NCBI GenBank assembly: GCA_025558075.1
Contig: JAHLKF010000004.1
Span: 310,001-374,000 of the forward strand
Reading direction: 5' to 3'
DNA from: Gaertneriomyces semiglobifer
Lineage: Eukaryota > Chytridiomycota > Chytridiomycetes > Spizellomycetales > Spizellomycetaceae
DNA length: 64,000 nucleotides
Position numbers and translations under genes: made by a program. The notes under the pieces are model-generated. The model had not been told where the DNA came from. It ran no database searches and worked only from the letters and a program-made list of their open reading frames with translations. How positions within the stretch are numbered: the stretch's first letter is position 1; every line of letters begins with the position of its first letter. This document shows positions 45,508-55,927 of the stretch, piece by piece.

Positions 45508-46446
45508 ATGTCTGCCAGTGCAGCCAAAACCATCCCGCTTCCGATTCTGTTGAATCTCATGCGACCCAATGCGACCCTCGATAAGCTGGTTAGATTCTTG
45601 TCGTCGGTCAGAGGCACTGACAAAGTCCTCATGGTAAGCCTCCCAAGAGGATGTGCGTTGGAAGAGTTGACTCGCAAGCAGGCGATGTGCTCTTGCCAGA
45701 TATAGATGAGCGTCTTGCACTTTCCAACCGTTTTCTTCTGTGACTGATTCATTCTCCTTCTTTCTGAACTTGTGCACTGTTGCGGACGATAGTTTGTACA
45801 GTACTTTACCAAGTTCCTTGCCAAGACGGCTCGCAATCCCGTAACAGGCCAAAAGTTTGCCAATCTCTCATCGCCAATCTCGGACACTCGCATTCTTCTG
45901 CGATACTATGGGCTCATTCCCATGCTTCAATGGTCTCTGTACTCGGAATCGCACCCTCACCCCAATGCCAAGATTGCGCTATTAACCCGGTTCCAAAATA
46001 TCGCCAATTATTGCTATTACCCGCTGGAACACATATATTGGCTTGCGGCTCACAAAGTCATCTCTCTGAAAGATGCAACAGTTGCCAAAATTGGGGTGTG
46101 GTCCTGTCGTTTTTGGGCTGCCTATGTCGTTTTGTACTTCCTTCAGCTCTGGGAAGAACGGAAGGATATGTTGCTGAAGAAGCGCCGGATCCTGTCTCGC
46201 CGCGCCGAATTGCTTTCTGGAGACAAAGGCGAGAGGGCCGAGTTTGCAAAGGAACTCGAAGCTGAAGAACGTCAGTTACGCGAAGAGAACAGCTCATGGA
46301 CAAAGAACGTGATTGTCAACGCTGCTTACTTTCCCCTGACAGTACACTGGAGCTTGTACACGTCTACCTTCCCAGAATGGGCCGTCGGCGTGTGTGGAAC
46401 TGTGGCTGCTGTGGTACAGATTAACCAAGCTTGGAAAAGTGCCTAA
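45508..46446 (+). CDS. PEX11: peroxisomal membrane protein PEX11 (PEX11C-type)
   Basis: Peroxisome elongation/division factor; 259 aa from exons 45508-45633 and 45793-46446. NATLDKLVRFLSSVRGTDKVLM, YFTKFLAKTARNP and RILLRYYGLIPMLQWSLY form the amphipathic N-terminal part that bends membranes. LLTRFQNIANYCYYPLEHIYW and FWAAYVVLYFLQLW follow, then a charged loop, then a C-terminal hydrophobic segment (FPEWAVGVCGTVAAVVQINQAW). The intron of 159 nt is the longest convincing one in the window, with a gtaagc donor. Convergent with ARP3, 200 bp between stops. Confidence 0.88.
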
Positions 46447-46646
46447 CGAGAAATATGGTGCCAATCACCGGTGCAATGGAACGACCGTGTTCATTCTGTG
46501 ACTATCCCGCCGTGGTCCCCGTTTGTTGTTAATGTTTTTGCCTTATTACCGCCCATATGCGTGACCAATATATGTGACCGCCTAGGTGTATTCCAACGTG
46601 GTACTTAGAACTCTTTGATAGCAACGCGAAGATGTAGATCGTTATT

Positions 46647-48193
46647 CTACATGATGGACGCAAACACCTTATTGAAACGTGCAATACTTGGGCCGTGCTC
46701 TTCGTATTGGGCCTTGGTGTGGCAATAGGAGTAGAACTCGGCCTGGATCCCAAAGATTAGTGGAGAACCAAATAGCTGGAACACTGCGCGTCCATTCATA
46801 CAAGCCACTTACCGTATCAGCGAGCAAACTTCCTCCGAACCACACCGCATATCTCTGCTTTTTGTGACTCACAACATTGACTTCCATTGCCTTTGCTTCC
46901 ACCCGGTTACCTTCGCTCACAGTGCGCTGTGCACCCTCATTCACCACCCTGATTCGTCCATCTACAATTTTTTTGATATCCCTCTGCAGACGCCTGCTGA
47001 AATCTTTGAACATCGTACTCCCACCGCTGAGGACGATGTTCTTGTAAAGCCCACGCCGTGTATCGATGGGACAGCTTTGAATCACGTTATCCACTACCGT
47101 TGGCAAAGGTGTAAGGAAGTCTGATGACGCAATTTCAGGGTTGAAAAAGATTTCTGGACCCAAGAAGCGTTCAAAACCGACATCAATCGCGTAGGGCTAA
47201 TGAAGTTGACTTAGTAGCACGCTCACTTCATCATTGGTGTCTGTCTCGTCATACCTTCTTGGTCACCGAATGTACAAATTCGTGCCTCTTGAACCATTTA
47301 TCCCCTTCTGACTCATACTTTTTGAACTCTTTGACGATATCCGGGCATACATAACTGTACATCTCCTTGATCCGCTTAGCTACTTCCAAACTGTCCTCTG
47401 GCGGAATACTGTTCTCTCGCTCCCTCAAGAGCTGCTGGACAAAATGGGTGATATCACGCCCAGCAATGGGAATGTGCTTGATAGATGAACCGATAACGTA
47501 GCCTTCCGCAACAGGAATAACGTGTGTGACACCATCACCAGAGTCAATGACGGTCCCGGTAAGCGTGTGGTCACTACCACCGCGAGTCCAGGATGCAGCC
47601 AGAGCCAATACGGCTTGGACTGCAATATAGATTCCTTTCGCACCGAAAGACTCGAAAAAGATTTCCGCAGTGTACTCGCGATTTTCGGGAGCGTTAAGTG
47701 GAGGCTCAGTCTAGAAATACAAAAGGCGTCAGTTGTAGCACTCAATAACAAGCCATTGACGCTATGGAGGTAGTGCAAACGTGGGCAACGAGCCATACCA
47801 GCAAGAAGTAGTGATCCTCTGGTTCACATCTCAGATATTGAAATAAACACGCTTGATGGAACTTCTCCATCAAATCCCAATTCTCCACCTGTCCATGGCG
47901 AATAGGATAGGTTACACCATAGCTCTTGCTATTAGCTAATGCCTCATCACCAATGTAGTAATCTAAGTCTTCAATCCCTCTCTTCGAGGAGAGATTGGAA
48001 CCGCCGGAGGGAGAATCGCGAGTCGCGATGGTGGTGGGGATAATGAATTGCGGATCGTTGTTACCGGCGTACCCCATCTTGGTGTATCTGGAAAGCACCA
48101 TGTAGATATCAGCGGTCGCTAGAGGTACAATGTTAAAGTAAGAGATACCCACCCGGTACCATTGTCAATGACTACCGCAGGTAGACGTGCCAT
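46647..48193 (-). CDS. ARP3: actin-related protein 3 (ARP2/3 complex)
   Basis: ATP-binding core subunit of the Arp2/3 actin nucleator; 421 aa (human 418). Exons on the minus strand: 48193-48153, 48087-47799, 47710-47255, 47196-46813, 46742-46647. [23 protein letters not shown] is the actin-fold phosphate loop 1. [64 protein letters not shown] (phosphate loop 2) and [18 protein letters not shown] (adenosine motif) follow. The ARP3-type insert [17 protein letters not shown] and the end [12 protein letters not shown] distinguish it from actin and ARP2. Confidence 0.97.
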
Positions 48194-48548
48194 CGCTGCC
48201 TAGTAGCTTACGAAATTCACAGTCACAGTATCCACACCGTCCTTCAGCTTCCGTCTAGCGCTGCTGCCTCCTTCTCGCTTGGAGTATGATATGATTACCC
48301 TGGTGCTCAGATGCGACACCGTCCGGTACTTGTTCGTCTCGTCTCGCGTGCCTCGAGTTCTTCGTGATGGCGTTGCGTTGTTTCCTTGCCGGCACCACTT
48401 ATGAAATATTGTCTAATTGCGGCGCGATATATTTCCATTTATTTCATATGTTGTGAAATATTGCAATAATTCTTTTTGGAGAGTCCGCTTTCAACGAAAA
48501 GCAACCAACCAGCACCAAACCACACCCATCATTGGTTCCTTTTCCACA
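48194..48548. promoter_or_regulatory. bidirectional promoter region ARP3 / RPF1
   Basis: 355 bp between divergent starts. The right half is AT-rich (tatttcatatgttgtgaaatattgcaat near 48440-48465). No TATA consensus or gene recognised. Confidence 0.35.
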
Positions 48549-49582
48549 ATGCCGACCGACCCCGCCGACATCAAGAACAAGATCAAGCGCTCCCAAGTGG
48601 TGCACAATCTGTCTGCCGAGAAAGCGCGAGCAAAGCTTAAACGTCGCCTGCAACTCAAGAAGCAAGAAGCTGCCAACCCAGAGTTAAAAGAGGAGCGATT
48701 GAAGCAGAATGTGCCACAGACTCTGGAGACTTTGAGAGAAGCGGATGAAACTGTTGTGGGTGAGGATGAAGAGGTTGAGCAGGATGAAGAAGGAGACGAG
48801 TTTGCCGAGTACTTTGTGGAAGGAAAGAAACCTAAGCTATTAGTGACTACAAGCAAAAGGGCTAGCAAGGTGAGAAGTTGCTGGTGAACCACCAATTTGA
48901 AATGTACTGATACTGTTGGTTTGGGTAGAATTGTTACGAATTCGCATCCGAGTTCTGTTCCATATTTCCAGATGCCGAGTTTATCAAGAGAGGGTCACAA
49001 TTCGAGTTAAAGCGAATTGTTGAACTTGCCACGAAACGTGACTATACCGATCTTATCGTCATAAATGAGGACAAAAAGACGCCAAGTAAGCTTCGGACTG
49101 TATACCCGACGCTGTGATTCGCTCTTGTTGACTCATTCACTTACATTTTGATAGACGCCATAACATTCATACACCTACCACATGGCCCTACCGCCTATTT
49201 CAAACTCTCGAGCATTAAGCTCGCGTCCGAGATTCGAGGACATGGCAAAGCATCTGCTCACTCCCCGGAACTCATCCTCAACAATTTCACTACCCGGCTG
49301 GGACATACTATTGGTCGCATGTTCGCATCCTTATTCCCACATTCCCCAGACTTTCCCTACCGCCAAGCTGCGACTTTCCACAATCAACGCGATTTCATAT
49401 TTTTCAGAAGACATCGTTATATTTTCAAAGATGGGGAGCGAGTCGACTTACAGGAGCTAGGGCCTAGGTTCACATTGAAGCTGAGGTGGTTGCAAAAAGG
49501 CACGTTTGACACGAAATATGGCGAGTTCGAATTTATGCACAAGCCCGAGTTGGATACAAGTCGGCGAAAGTTTCATTTGTAG
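48549..49582 (+). CDS. RPF1: Brix-domain ribosome production factor RPF1
   Basis: Nucleolar factor for 60S assembly and 27S pre-rRNA handling; 301 aa. Exons: 48549-48869, 48929-49085, 49155-49582. The basic head ([30 protein letters not shown]) is followed by a Brix domain: [64 protein letters not shown] and [17 protein letters not shown]. The end ([18 protein letters not shown]) carries the sigma-70-like RNA-binding motif described for Brix proteins. Introns of 59 and 69 nt. Confidence 0.95.
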
Positions 49583-49880
49583 TACTGTAATCATTACACT
49601 CAACATGGAAATGTTGGCAGCCTCGGAACGTTTCCTTCTTATTGCTCCAATCAAGTGTGACCTCTAGAATTCGTGAGTGAAAAAGAAACATCGAAAATAG
49701 CTCAAAACCACTTGCGACAGCGGCATTAGTATAGTGTTGAAGTACCCGCTATGTACTTGTCTTGCCGAGGCGTTGGCACTTCTTTGAGCGGTATCAGTTC
49801 AGGAAACTACTGCCAAATAACGCGCCAAAAAACGCGTGCTTGCATCCAACCCGAACAGACCCCACAGCGTATTCGCCAGG

Positions 49881-51704
49881 ATGATCTCCCAGTTACCAAG
49901 AAAGCCTGCGCCGAAACGTTCAATCTCGTTACAAGCTCATAATGGCAAGCTTCCCAGTAGCGAGCCGGTGTATTCAGTTGCCAGCGCATGTAAGCGGCTT
50001 CTGGTGACTCTCAGCGCGTGGGACAGTGCTAGTCCGACAGGATCCGACTCTTTGAATCTATTGCGGGATTTCGATATTATCTTGAACGCTGGGGAAACAT
50101 TGTGGGGCACAACATGCCAGGATTCTGTTGAAGAATTTGCCAGCAGTAATGGGTCAAAACTCGACGAGTTGAAGCGAACATTTGAAGCTTTGCTCCGGCA
50201 CCAAGAGCCACACGCAGCGGCACGAGGAGCTCGTCTGGTTGCGAATCTTTTAGCGGATGTCTGGGATAATCTAAGAAAGATGCCAGGGCAGCAAATGGGA
50301 GCTGTCGCTGTGTCGGCCGAACATATAGAAGATGCACTTTGTGCGTGCGCCCACGTTACTCATGAGAGGACGACCTTTGACTTGTGCCCTACAGCCCAAC
50401 CCCAAAAGGTGTCGACGCTCTTCACGCAGTACGGGGATAGGACTCGCAAGCTGAAGCTCGCGGTTCCTTTAACGTACGCGTCGCTGATGGCTTCAATGTG
50501 CGAGAGCTTTCCTGAATATAGCAAAGCTCTGCAAGCAACGGCAGCAAAGAATGCGGTGTTAGCGATATACGTTCAGGATAAGGCGACTTGCATCTTCTAT
50601 GAGTTAGGGAACGTTGGGGATTTGCGCGATGGAGATCTTGTGAAGCTACATGTCTCGGCAACGAAAGAGAACGTTCCGTGCGCGTGTTCGGAAGACTTGA
50701 AAAGCTTGTTGGAAACCTTGCGCGGGTACATACAAAGGCATGGCGAGGATGCGACTGACGGTAATGCCCTATTATCAGCTGCGCCCAGACCAACGGACAT
50801 ACTGCGAGAATATAAAACTGAGCTACACAGTCTTCGATCGTCTCTGGCTGCGATTCGACAGAGCTTTGAAGAAGCGCAAAGGGAGGCAGTCAGCAAGCTC
50901 AGCGTTGCTCAAGATGCGTTAAATAACGTGAAAACTATCTGTAAGGCAGTAAGCGACAGCGGGCGCAATAACCTTCTGCAGGAGAAGAGTTATGTTGCCA
51001 CACGAGCAGCAGACATTAAAGAACGATTGGATCAACTGAAAAAAGTGGTAGACATTACACGGTTGGACGTCACCCGTCGCGCTCGGCCTAGTGAGAAGCA
51101 CATGGAAGTGTTGTGGAATGGTTTGACTGATATACAAGTTGATCTCCAAGACCTTCAGGGCTACATGGCGAAGATCAGACCCTCGTGGAAACGGACGTGG
51201 GAAACTGAGCTACACGGTATTGTGAAGGAACAGGACTTCCTGAAGAATACCGTCAACATGGTCGAACAAGCACAAGGGGTGCATCAAGAGCTGAAAGAGT
51301 TACTACACACAGTCCAGAAGGTGCTCGATTTTCTGAATGGCCCAAGAGGCAAGCTACGACAACAAGAACTGGACCTGGATGTCATACCACCTGAGGAGGT
51401 GCACACAGTGGGAATGCCGTCTTTGTTGGCAGAGATCCGTGCATCTGCACGTGATGACCAAAGCGAGCGACGACTTCGCGCGGTAGAGGCCATGCTCAAG
51501 ATCCGTCACTGGGAATTCCGAACAGTCACACTTACTGATTCTGAACTCCACGCGGAGCTTAAACACGCCGTCCAGCATTTTAGACTCCGGGGTTCGGGTG
51601 AAGTTGAACGTATAGAGCGTGAGCGGGCAAAGAAAAACTTAGAGCTTCTTAAGGCATATCAGATAGGCGTAAGCCGCAATCATACGGACCAGCCGGCGTA
51701 TTGA
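49881..51704 (+). CDS. BUD6: BUD6/AIP3 formin-cofactor-like actin-interacting protein
   Basis: Polarity protein that binds actin and stimulates formins in yeasts; 607 aa, one exon. The start is the first ATG of the frame, which stays open 45 nt upstream without ATG. An N-terminal helical region (SVASACKRLLVTLSAWDS) leads to the AIP3 domain: LAIYVQDKATCIFYELGNVGDLRDGDLVKLHV is the conserved beta block. Long helices follow (EYKTELHSLRSSLAAIRQSF, SYVATRAADIKERLDQLKKV), matching the coiled core that makes BUD6 a rod-like dimer. Its stop lies only 12 bp from that of the next, convergent gene. Function in a chytrid-type fungus is inferred. Confidence 0.82.
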   Translation: MISQLPRKPAPKRSISLQAHNGKLPSSEPVYSVASACKRLLVTLSAWDSASPTGSDSLNLLRDFDIILNAGETLWGTTCQDSVEEFASSNGSKLDELKRTFEALLRHQEPHAAARGARLVANLLADVWDNLRKMPGQQMGAVAVSAEHIEDALCACAHVTHERTTFDLCPTAQPQKVSTLFTQYGDRTRKLKLAVPLTYASLMASMCESFPEYSKALQATAAKNAVLAIYVQDKATCIFYELGNVGDLRDGDLVKLHVSATKENVPCACSEDLKSLLETLRGYIQRHGEDATDGNALLSAAPRPTDILREYKTELHSLRSSLAAIRQSFEEAQREAVSKLSVAQDALNNVKTICKAVSDSGRNNLLQEKSYVATRAADIKERLDQLKKVVDITRLDVTRRARPSEKHMEVLWNGLTDIQVDLQDLQGYMAKIRPSWKRTWETELHGIVKEQDFLKNTVNMVEQAQGVHQELKELLHTVQKVLDFLNGPRGKLRQQELDLDVIPPEEVHTVGMPSLLAEIRASARDDQSERRLRAVEAMLKIRHWEFRTVTLTDSELHAELKHAVQHFRLRGSGEVERIERERAKKNLELLKAYQIGVSRNHTDQPAY

Positions 51705-51716
51705 GATGCAACTGCA

Positions 51717-52245
51717 TCAAGATTCGTCATCAAACGATAGTAGTTTCTTGTTGTTGACTTTTTTCAGGTTGGCAGATATTGCCTGCTTCTTTTGATCTAG
51801 CTTTCGCCGCTTGTCCACACGCTTCGAATCAACTACACCACCCTTAACAGAGCTAGACCCCTTTTTGGAATCCACGCCTTCGTCTTCATCTGCTTCGCTC
51901 ACTGTTCGCTTCCCTTTGTCTTTTGATGGTGAAGCATCTTTTGAGAGGGTTTGTTAGCTAGTCACGTATGTAGATGAATCTCGTAGTCAGTCAGATGTGT
52001 ATACCGTTTCCCAGGTATTGCTTAACCTCCAGCTCTGTTATCCCTTTCTCGACAACAATCTGTGGCTTTTCGTCCTCAAGCTCTGGGGCATCAGGTTCAG
52101 GTTCTCCATTGTCATCGAAATCTGGAACGTCTCTTTTCCCTGATCTACTTGCCGCAGCACCTTGCAGCACTTTCAGGAAGTCCGGTGTCTCTGCTTGAAA
52201 TGACAAGCTTTGCTTGGCGTTGTAGTTCATCTTCTTTTCGCTCAT
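51717..52245 (-). CDS. KIAA1143/DUF4604-type protein
   Basis: 153 aa from exons 52245-52005 and 51937-51717 on the minus strand. The N-terminus (NAKQSLSFQAETPDFLKVLQG) corresponds to the KIAA1143/DUF4604 signature in which a Tyr/Phe-x-x-EPxFL-like strand opens the protein. An acidic segment with EDEKPQIVVEKGITELEVKQYL matches the PQVVV-LSVEEV-type block, and the last residues (KKLLSFDDES) match the LLSFD end. The linker between is Lys/Ser/Glu-rich. Homologues are nuclear and of unknown function. The 3' ends of this gene and BUD6 must overlap as transcripts. Confidence 0.75.
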
Positions 52246-52511
52246 CTTTGCGTTTCGGAAGACGTAAATGTAATTGTCTATTCCTTGAACCTTTTAAGTA
52301 GACGTAAACTTCACCCGCCTTACGCGCTGAACTGTCCACCCCAATGCACTCTTTTAACATCTTCCTAATTTGCCGAAGAGAAACCTCAGTAGCACCAGCG
52401 GAGAATTCGTGATACGAACTACTCAATGTCGTATATGTATTATGAGGACCAAAAAATTACACGCAACTAGCTACACTACTGCCAGAACCAGCTATTGCGG
52501 TCGACATGCCG
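52246..52511. other. short gap between the KIAA1143-type gene and SEC9
   Basis: 266 bp, both flanking genes on the minus strand. A minus frame (52426-52145) gives 60 or so protein-like residues (LRQIRKMLKECIGVDSSARK) but lacks an ATG, overlaps the KIAA1143-type start in another frame, and is not called. Confidence 0.3.
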
Positions 52512-53533
52512 CTACTTGCCTAAAATGCGGTTAATCTTCCCAGTGGTATGATCCAGCGTTTCTCCAGTCGAAATCGCTCTGCCCTCAATTCTCTTGATTT
52601 GATGGGTCTGCGAGTCCAATTCTTCACCCATGGTGGAAGCCATCATTTTTAACCTACTCAGCCCAGACGAGATCTGGTCGAGATTGTTATCGAGTTCTTC
52701 TTCGGTTGCATCCCGCTCGATGCCATCGGGAGTCGAGTACATGCCCTTGTGAGGGCTTTTGTAGCTTTGCGCGTCAGAAGCCTCGAAGCGTCCAAGTCGA
52801 CGGGAGCGCGCACGATCCTCCTCTTCACGTTCCAAATCCCGTGCTTCAAGTTCGGCCTTTTCACGTCTCGCAGCTTCTTCTTTCTTCTTCGCTTTCTTTG
52901 ATCCAAAAGATGGCAGCATAAAGAACCGGTTGAGGGATTTCAGGTGGTCGGCTTTGGCATCAGAGACCTTTACGTGGCTGCTAGCAACATCCAGACGGCC
53001 TTCGACCTTGTAAAGTTGCTCTGCAAATAAATAGTATTAATGCCTAGCGCTGGCCAATCGCTTAGTAGTACCACACTAAGAGTTTTACCTCCTTGCATGC
53101 CCAGCTTTTCCAAATTGCTTCTACCAACATCCTCTGTTTCCATTACTCGCTGCAATGCCCGCCTGGTGCTCATCAGACTATCGTTCTGCACCTTCTGGGT
53201 CTTTCTATCCAGCCATTCCTCATTATCATAATCTTCTGGTTCATCATCGACTGTTTCCCACGACTTGTACGCAGTTGAGCCATTCTCTTCAGCTGCACGG
53301 GCGGCGGCACCTGCCCAAGGGTTTCCGGGAGATGGATCATGCGTAGACCTCCCATACGACTGTTGTTGAGAAGGAGGTTTATATGAGGATTGCTGCTGAT
53401 GCATTGGACGGTCATAGACGTTCTGGCTGTCCAAAGGGCGGGACGGCCCTCGAGCGCTGTACGGTGGCGGACCGCCGCTGACGGAAGAACTCCGGCTACC
53501 CTGACGAGCTGCAAGCTTTTCTTGCCAAGACAT
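52512..53533 (-). CDS. SEC9: SEC9/SNAP-25-type Qbc t-SNARE
   Basis: Plasma-membrane fusion SNARE with two SNARE helices; 317 aa from exons 53533-53089 and 53020-52512 on the minus strand. A Pro/Ser/Gln-rich head of about 110 residues comes first, as in yeast Sec9. The first helix spans about 125-195 (STRRALQRVMETEDVGRSNLEKLGMQGEQL, then KADHLKSLNRFF across the junction). A charged linker follows. The second helix spans about 255-317 (LDQISSGLSRLKMMASTMGEEL, then SQTHQIKRIEGRA) with a Gln at the ionic layer. No transmembrane segment and no Cys palmitoylation patch is seen. Confidence 0.9.
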
Positions 53534-53821
53534 GACGATGGACAATGTTGTTCAACTGCCTTTGATATTTGAATATAACCAAACCACTGTGTCGTCTATT
53601 ACAACCTTTCTGTCTTTGTTCCTGCCGCTCAAAGTCTTGGCTTTCCGTGTGCCCAGCTCACTTCAAATTGACTCGCATCCCGAACAAGTTTTCCCCAAAT
53701 CGACGACTGAAGAACTGCAAATTGCTGTTATACTCCATACAGCTGATACTGCCAGATGTTGTTTTCAAGGTCCATTGTGCTAATACCCGTATTACACAAT
53801 CGCAGCTTTGCATCGCAGAGA

Positions 53822-54234
53822 ATGGCTGGTCCCATCTACGACAGCATTCAACAGAAGGTGAGAAAATTGAATGCTCCTTGCCCGCTGCCACTCGCCTCAC
53901 GTCGGAAGTTCCGTTCCATTTGGATCAGTTGACTGCAAAGTTCGCCCCAAAGCATATAGCTGTAGAAGATGAGTCCCATAAGCACGCCGGTCATGCCGCG
54001 ATGAAGGGCCTAAACGCGCGGGAAACCCACTTCAAGGTCCTGGTTGTCAGTGATTTGTTTGAAGGAAAGCGACTAGTGCAACGACATCAAGTAAGATGCA
54101 TTCAGGTTGGGAGATTGCTGATAACAGTCTGATTTTCCTAGTAGATGGTTTACTCAACCCTGGACGACGAAATCAAAGGAGGTGTCCATGCACTTTCCAT
54201 CACGGCAAAGACACCTACCGAATATTCGTCATGA
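53822..54234 (+). CDS. BOL1: BolA family protein BOLA1
   Basis: 95-residue BolA-fold protein that pairs with monothiol glutaredoxins in mitochondrial Fe-S cluster delivery. Exons: 53822-53857, 53929-54090, 54145-54234. It reads MAGPIYDSIQQK, LTAKFAPKHIAVEDESHKHAGHA, ARETHFKVLVVSDLFEGK, RLVQRHQMVYSTLDDEI and GGVHALSITAKTPTEY. The invariant RH(Q) histidine ligand and the HALSITAKTPTEY end are BOLA1-type. Introns of 71 and 54 nt keep frame. Confidence 0.93.
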
Positions 54235-54328
54235 AAACATTCGCACAAGTTCTTGCAGCATGTACATTACTAGATCCATCCCACCGCGATATTATACAAA
54301 AACGTAGGTAGAAACAATATGTACAGTT

Positions 54329-55636
54329 TTATGCATGTCGTACCCTCTTATCTCCATCGCCGTTCATTTCATCGCCACCTCGCTTGATTCCTCTCTTAGC
54401 ATCATACTCTCGCCGCAAAGGTCCAAACTTTGGATCTGTCAGCTCCTTTTCGATATGCTGTGGCATTTGGTTCAACGGTATCGGTGTATGGCATACGGCA
54501 CACACCTGCATTGGAGTGTGATTTGCCGGTAACAATGTCGTCGGTGCTTGCGGGGGCCCTTGGTCCTCCTCATCACTCTCCTCCATATCGACATCCATTT
54601 CCTCGTCATCGGAATTGTCCGATCCCTGCGCATCTGCTGGCTCTGGCCCTTCGTCCGGCATATCACCAAACATAGCACCGGCTTTCTTTTGCGCCAGTGA
54701 CATATTTTCAAGATGTTGTCGGCTCAATGGGGGAGGCAAGTCCATCTGCTCATCCGCCTCAACAAACTCGACGGTATCCACAATAACAAAGTCGTGCCAA
54801 TCGATAGAAGCGTAAGCGACTCGTTCGGCTTCAGCTTCTTCCTCGGCTTTCTTTTTCGTTTCTTCTTGAAACTGCTGATAATCCACACGTCCTTGGATTC
54901 TGCTCATAATCTTTGATCGCTTATGTACCAAGTCATCAAGAGAACTCCTCAGCTCTGCAGAGGGAATGAGAACCTTGGAATACATTTCCACCAGACGAGT
55001 GAAATAGGGGAACAGGCTGTGTGATGACCGGAGAAAATCAAACTGATAGTTGCGTTTTTCGCGCTGAGAAAGGTGTATCATCCAATCTCGCCCGTTTCTC
55101 GCCACAAACTGCGCCGTTAGTTTAATAATATCTAGGTCCTGTGCACTAATATGGGGAAGATCGGCGGTAAATTGGTATGGCGCCGGTGCTGGTGGAGCCT
55201 TTCTAGCTGGTGCACTGGAGGTCGGTGCGGAAGACAGAGGTTTTGCTGCCTCGGGCTTCTGTTCTGTGATTGTGCCCTCCTTTGCCTGTGTCACCTTCCA
55301 GTCGTAATATGGTCTGTAAGGATCGGATGGGTTGAGGAAACAGAATTTAGGGTTATGCTTTTCATTTTCTCGGATACGATCTTCAAATTGGCCGCCATTA
55401 CGGGCAACAAAATTCGCAGTTTTATCCACAATGTCTAGCAAAGGATGAAGTTAACTACAAGGCGGCTACATTTCAGTCAACAAATTCGACATACTTCTGA
55501 TATCCGGTGGAGGGTAGATCACGCCAGCTGGAGGTTCGGTGCCTGAGGATGAAGATATTGGTGCCGCCGTCCCATTCTGCTGAGCCGCCTGAATGCCTTG
55601 CGCAAAAGCTGCTGCTTCTGAGTTCACTGTCGTCAT
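54329..55636 (-). CDS. SF3A1: SF3A1/PRP21 splicing factor, short form
   Basis: U2 snRNP SF3a subunit; 415 aa from exons 55636-55495 and 55434-54329 on the minus strand. A Pro/Ser-rich start ends in IYPPPDIR. SURP1 follows across the junction (NIVDKTANFVARNGGQFEDRI), then SURP2 around residue 155 (IIKLTAQFVARNGRDWMIHL), then DWHDFVIVDTVEF and acidic and C-terminal parts with MPQHIEKELTDPKFGPLRREY. The frame stops after a charged, basic end (GDKRVRHA). Animal SF3A1 is about 793 aa with a C-terminal ubiquitin-like domain; that domain is absent here, as in yeast Prp21 (280 aa). Convergent with BOLA1, 94 bp between stops. Confidence 0.9.
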
Positions 55637-55850
55637 GGTCTTCAAGCGCCCCTTGATCCTCTCCTTTCGTGTGTTGGTTCAACGCTTGGTTCGCTTGTTT
55701 CGCTGTTGCTCGCCTTGAACCGACTAGTGGGATGGCACAGTCATCGGAATGAACGAGCCCTGACACCACACGGAACTACTGTTGGAGTGTGGCGAACGTC
55801 GACTCCGCATCGCCCATCTCAAAATCAACTCACCAAATACTCATCACTCA

Positions 55851-55890
55851 CACCCTGCTGAACAGCGTGACACCCTGCTGAACAGCGTGG
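55851..55890 (+). repeat. 20-bp tandem duplication before the HET-C start
   Basis: The unit caccctgctgaacagcgtga occurs twice in a row; the second copy ends in gg instead of ga. It lies in the 5' leader, about 40 bp before the ATG at 55928. No function is evident; it may be a recent slippage duplication. Confidence 0.8.
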
Positions 55891-55927
55891 AGCAACGAGA
55901 AACAACCGACGAAAACGAACTGCAAAG

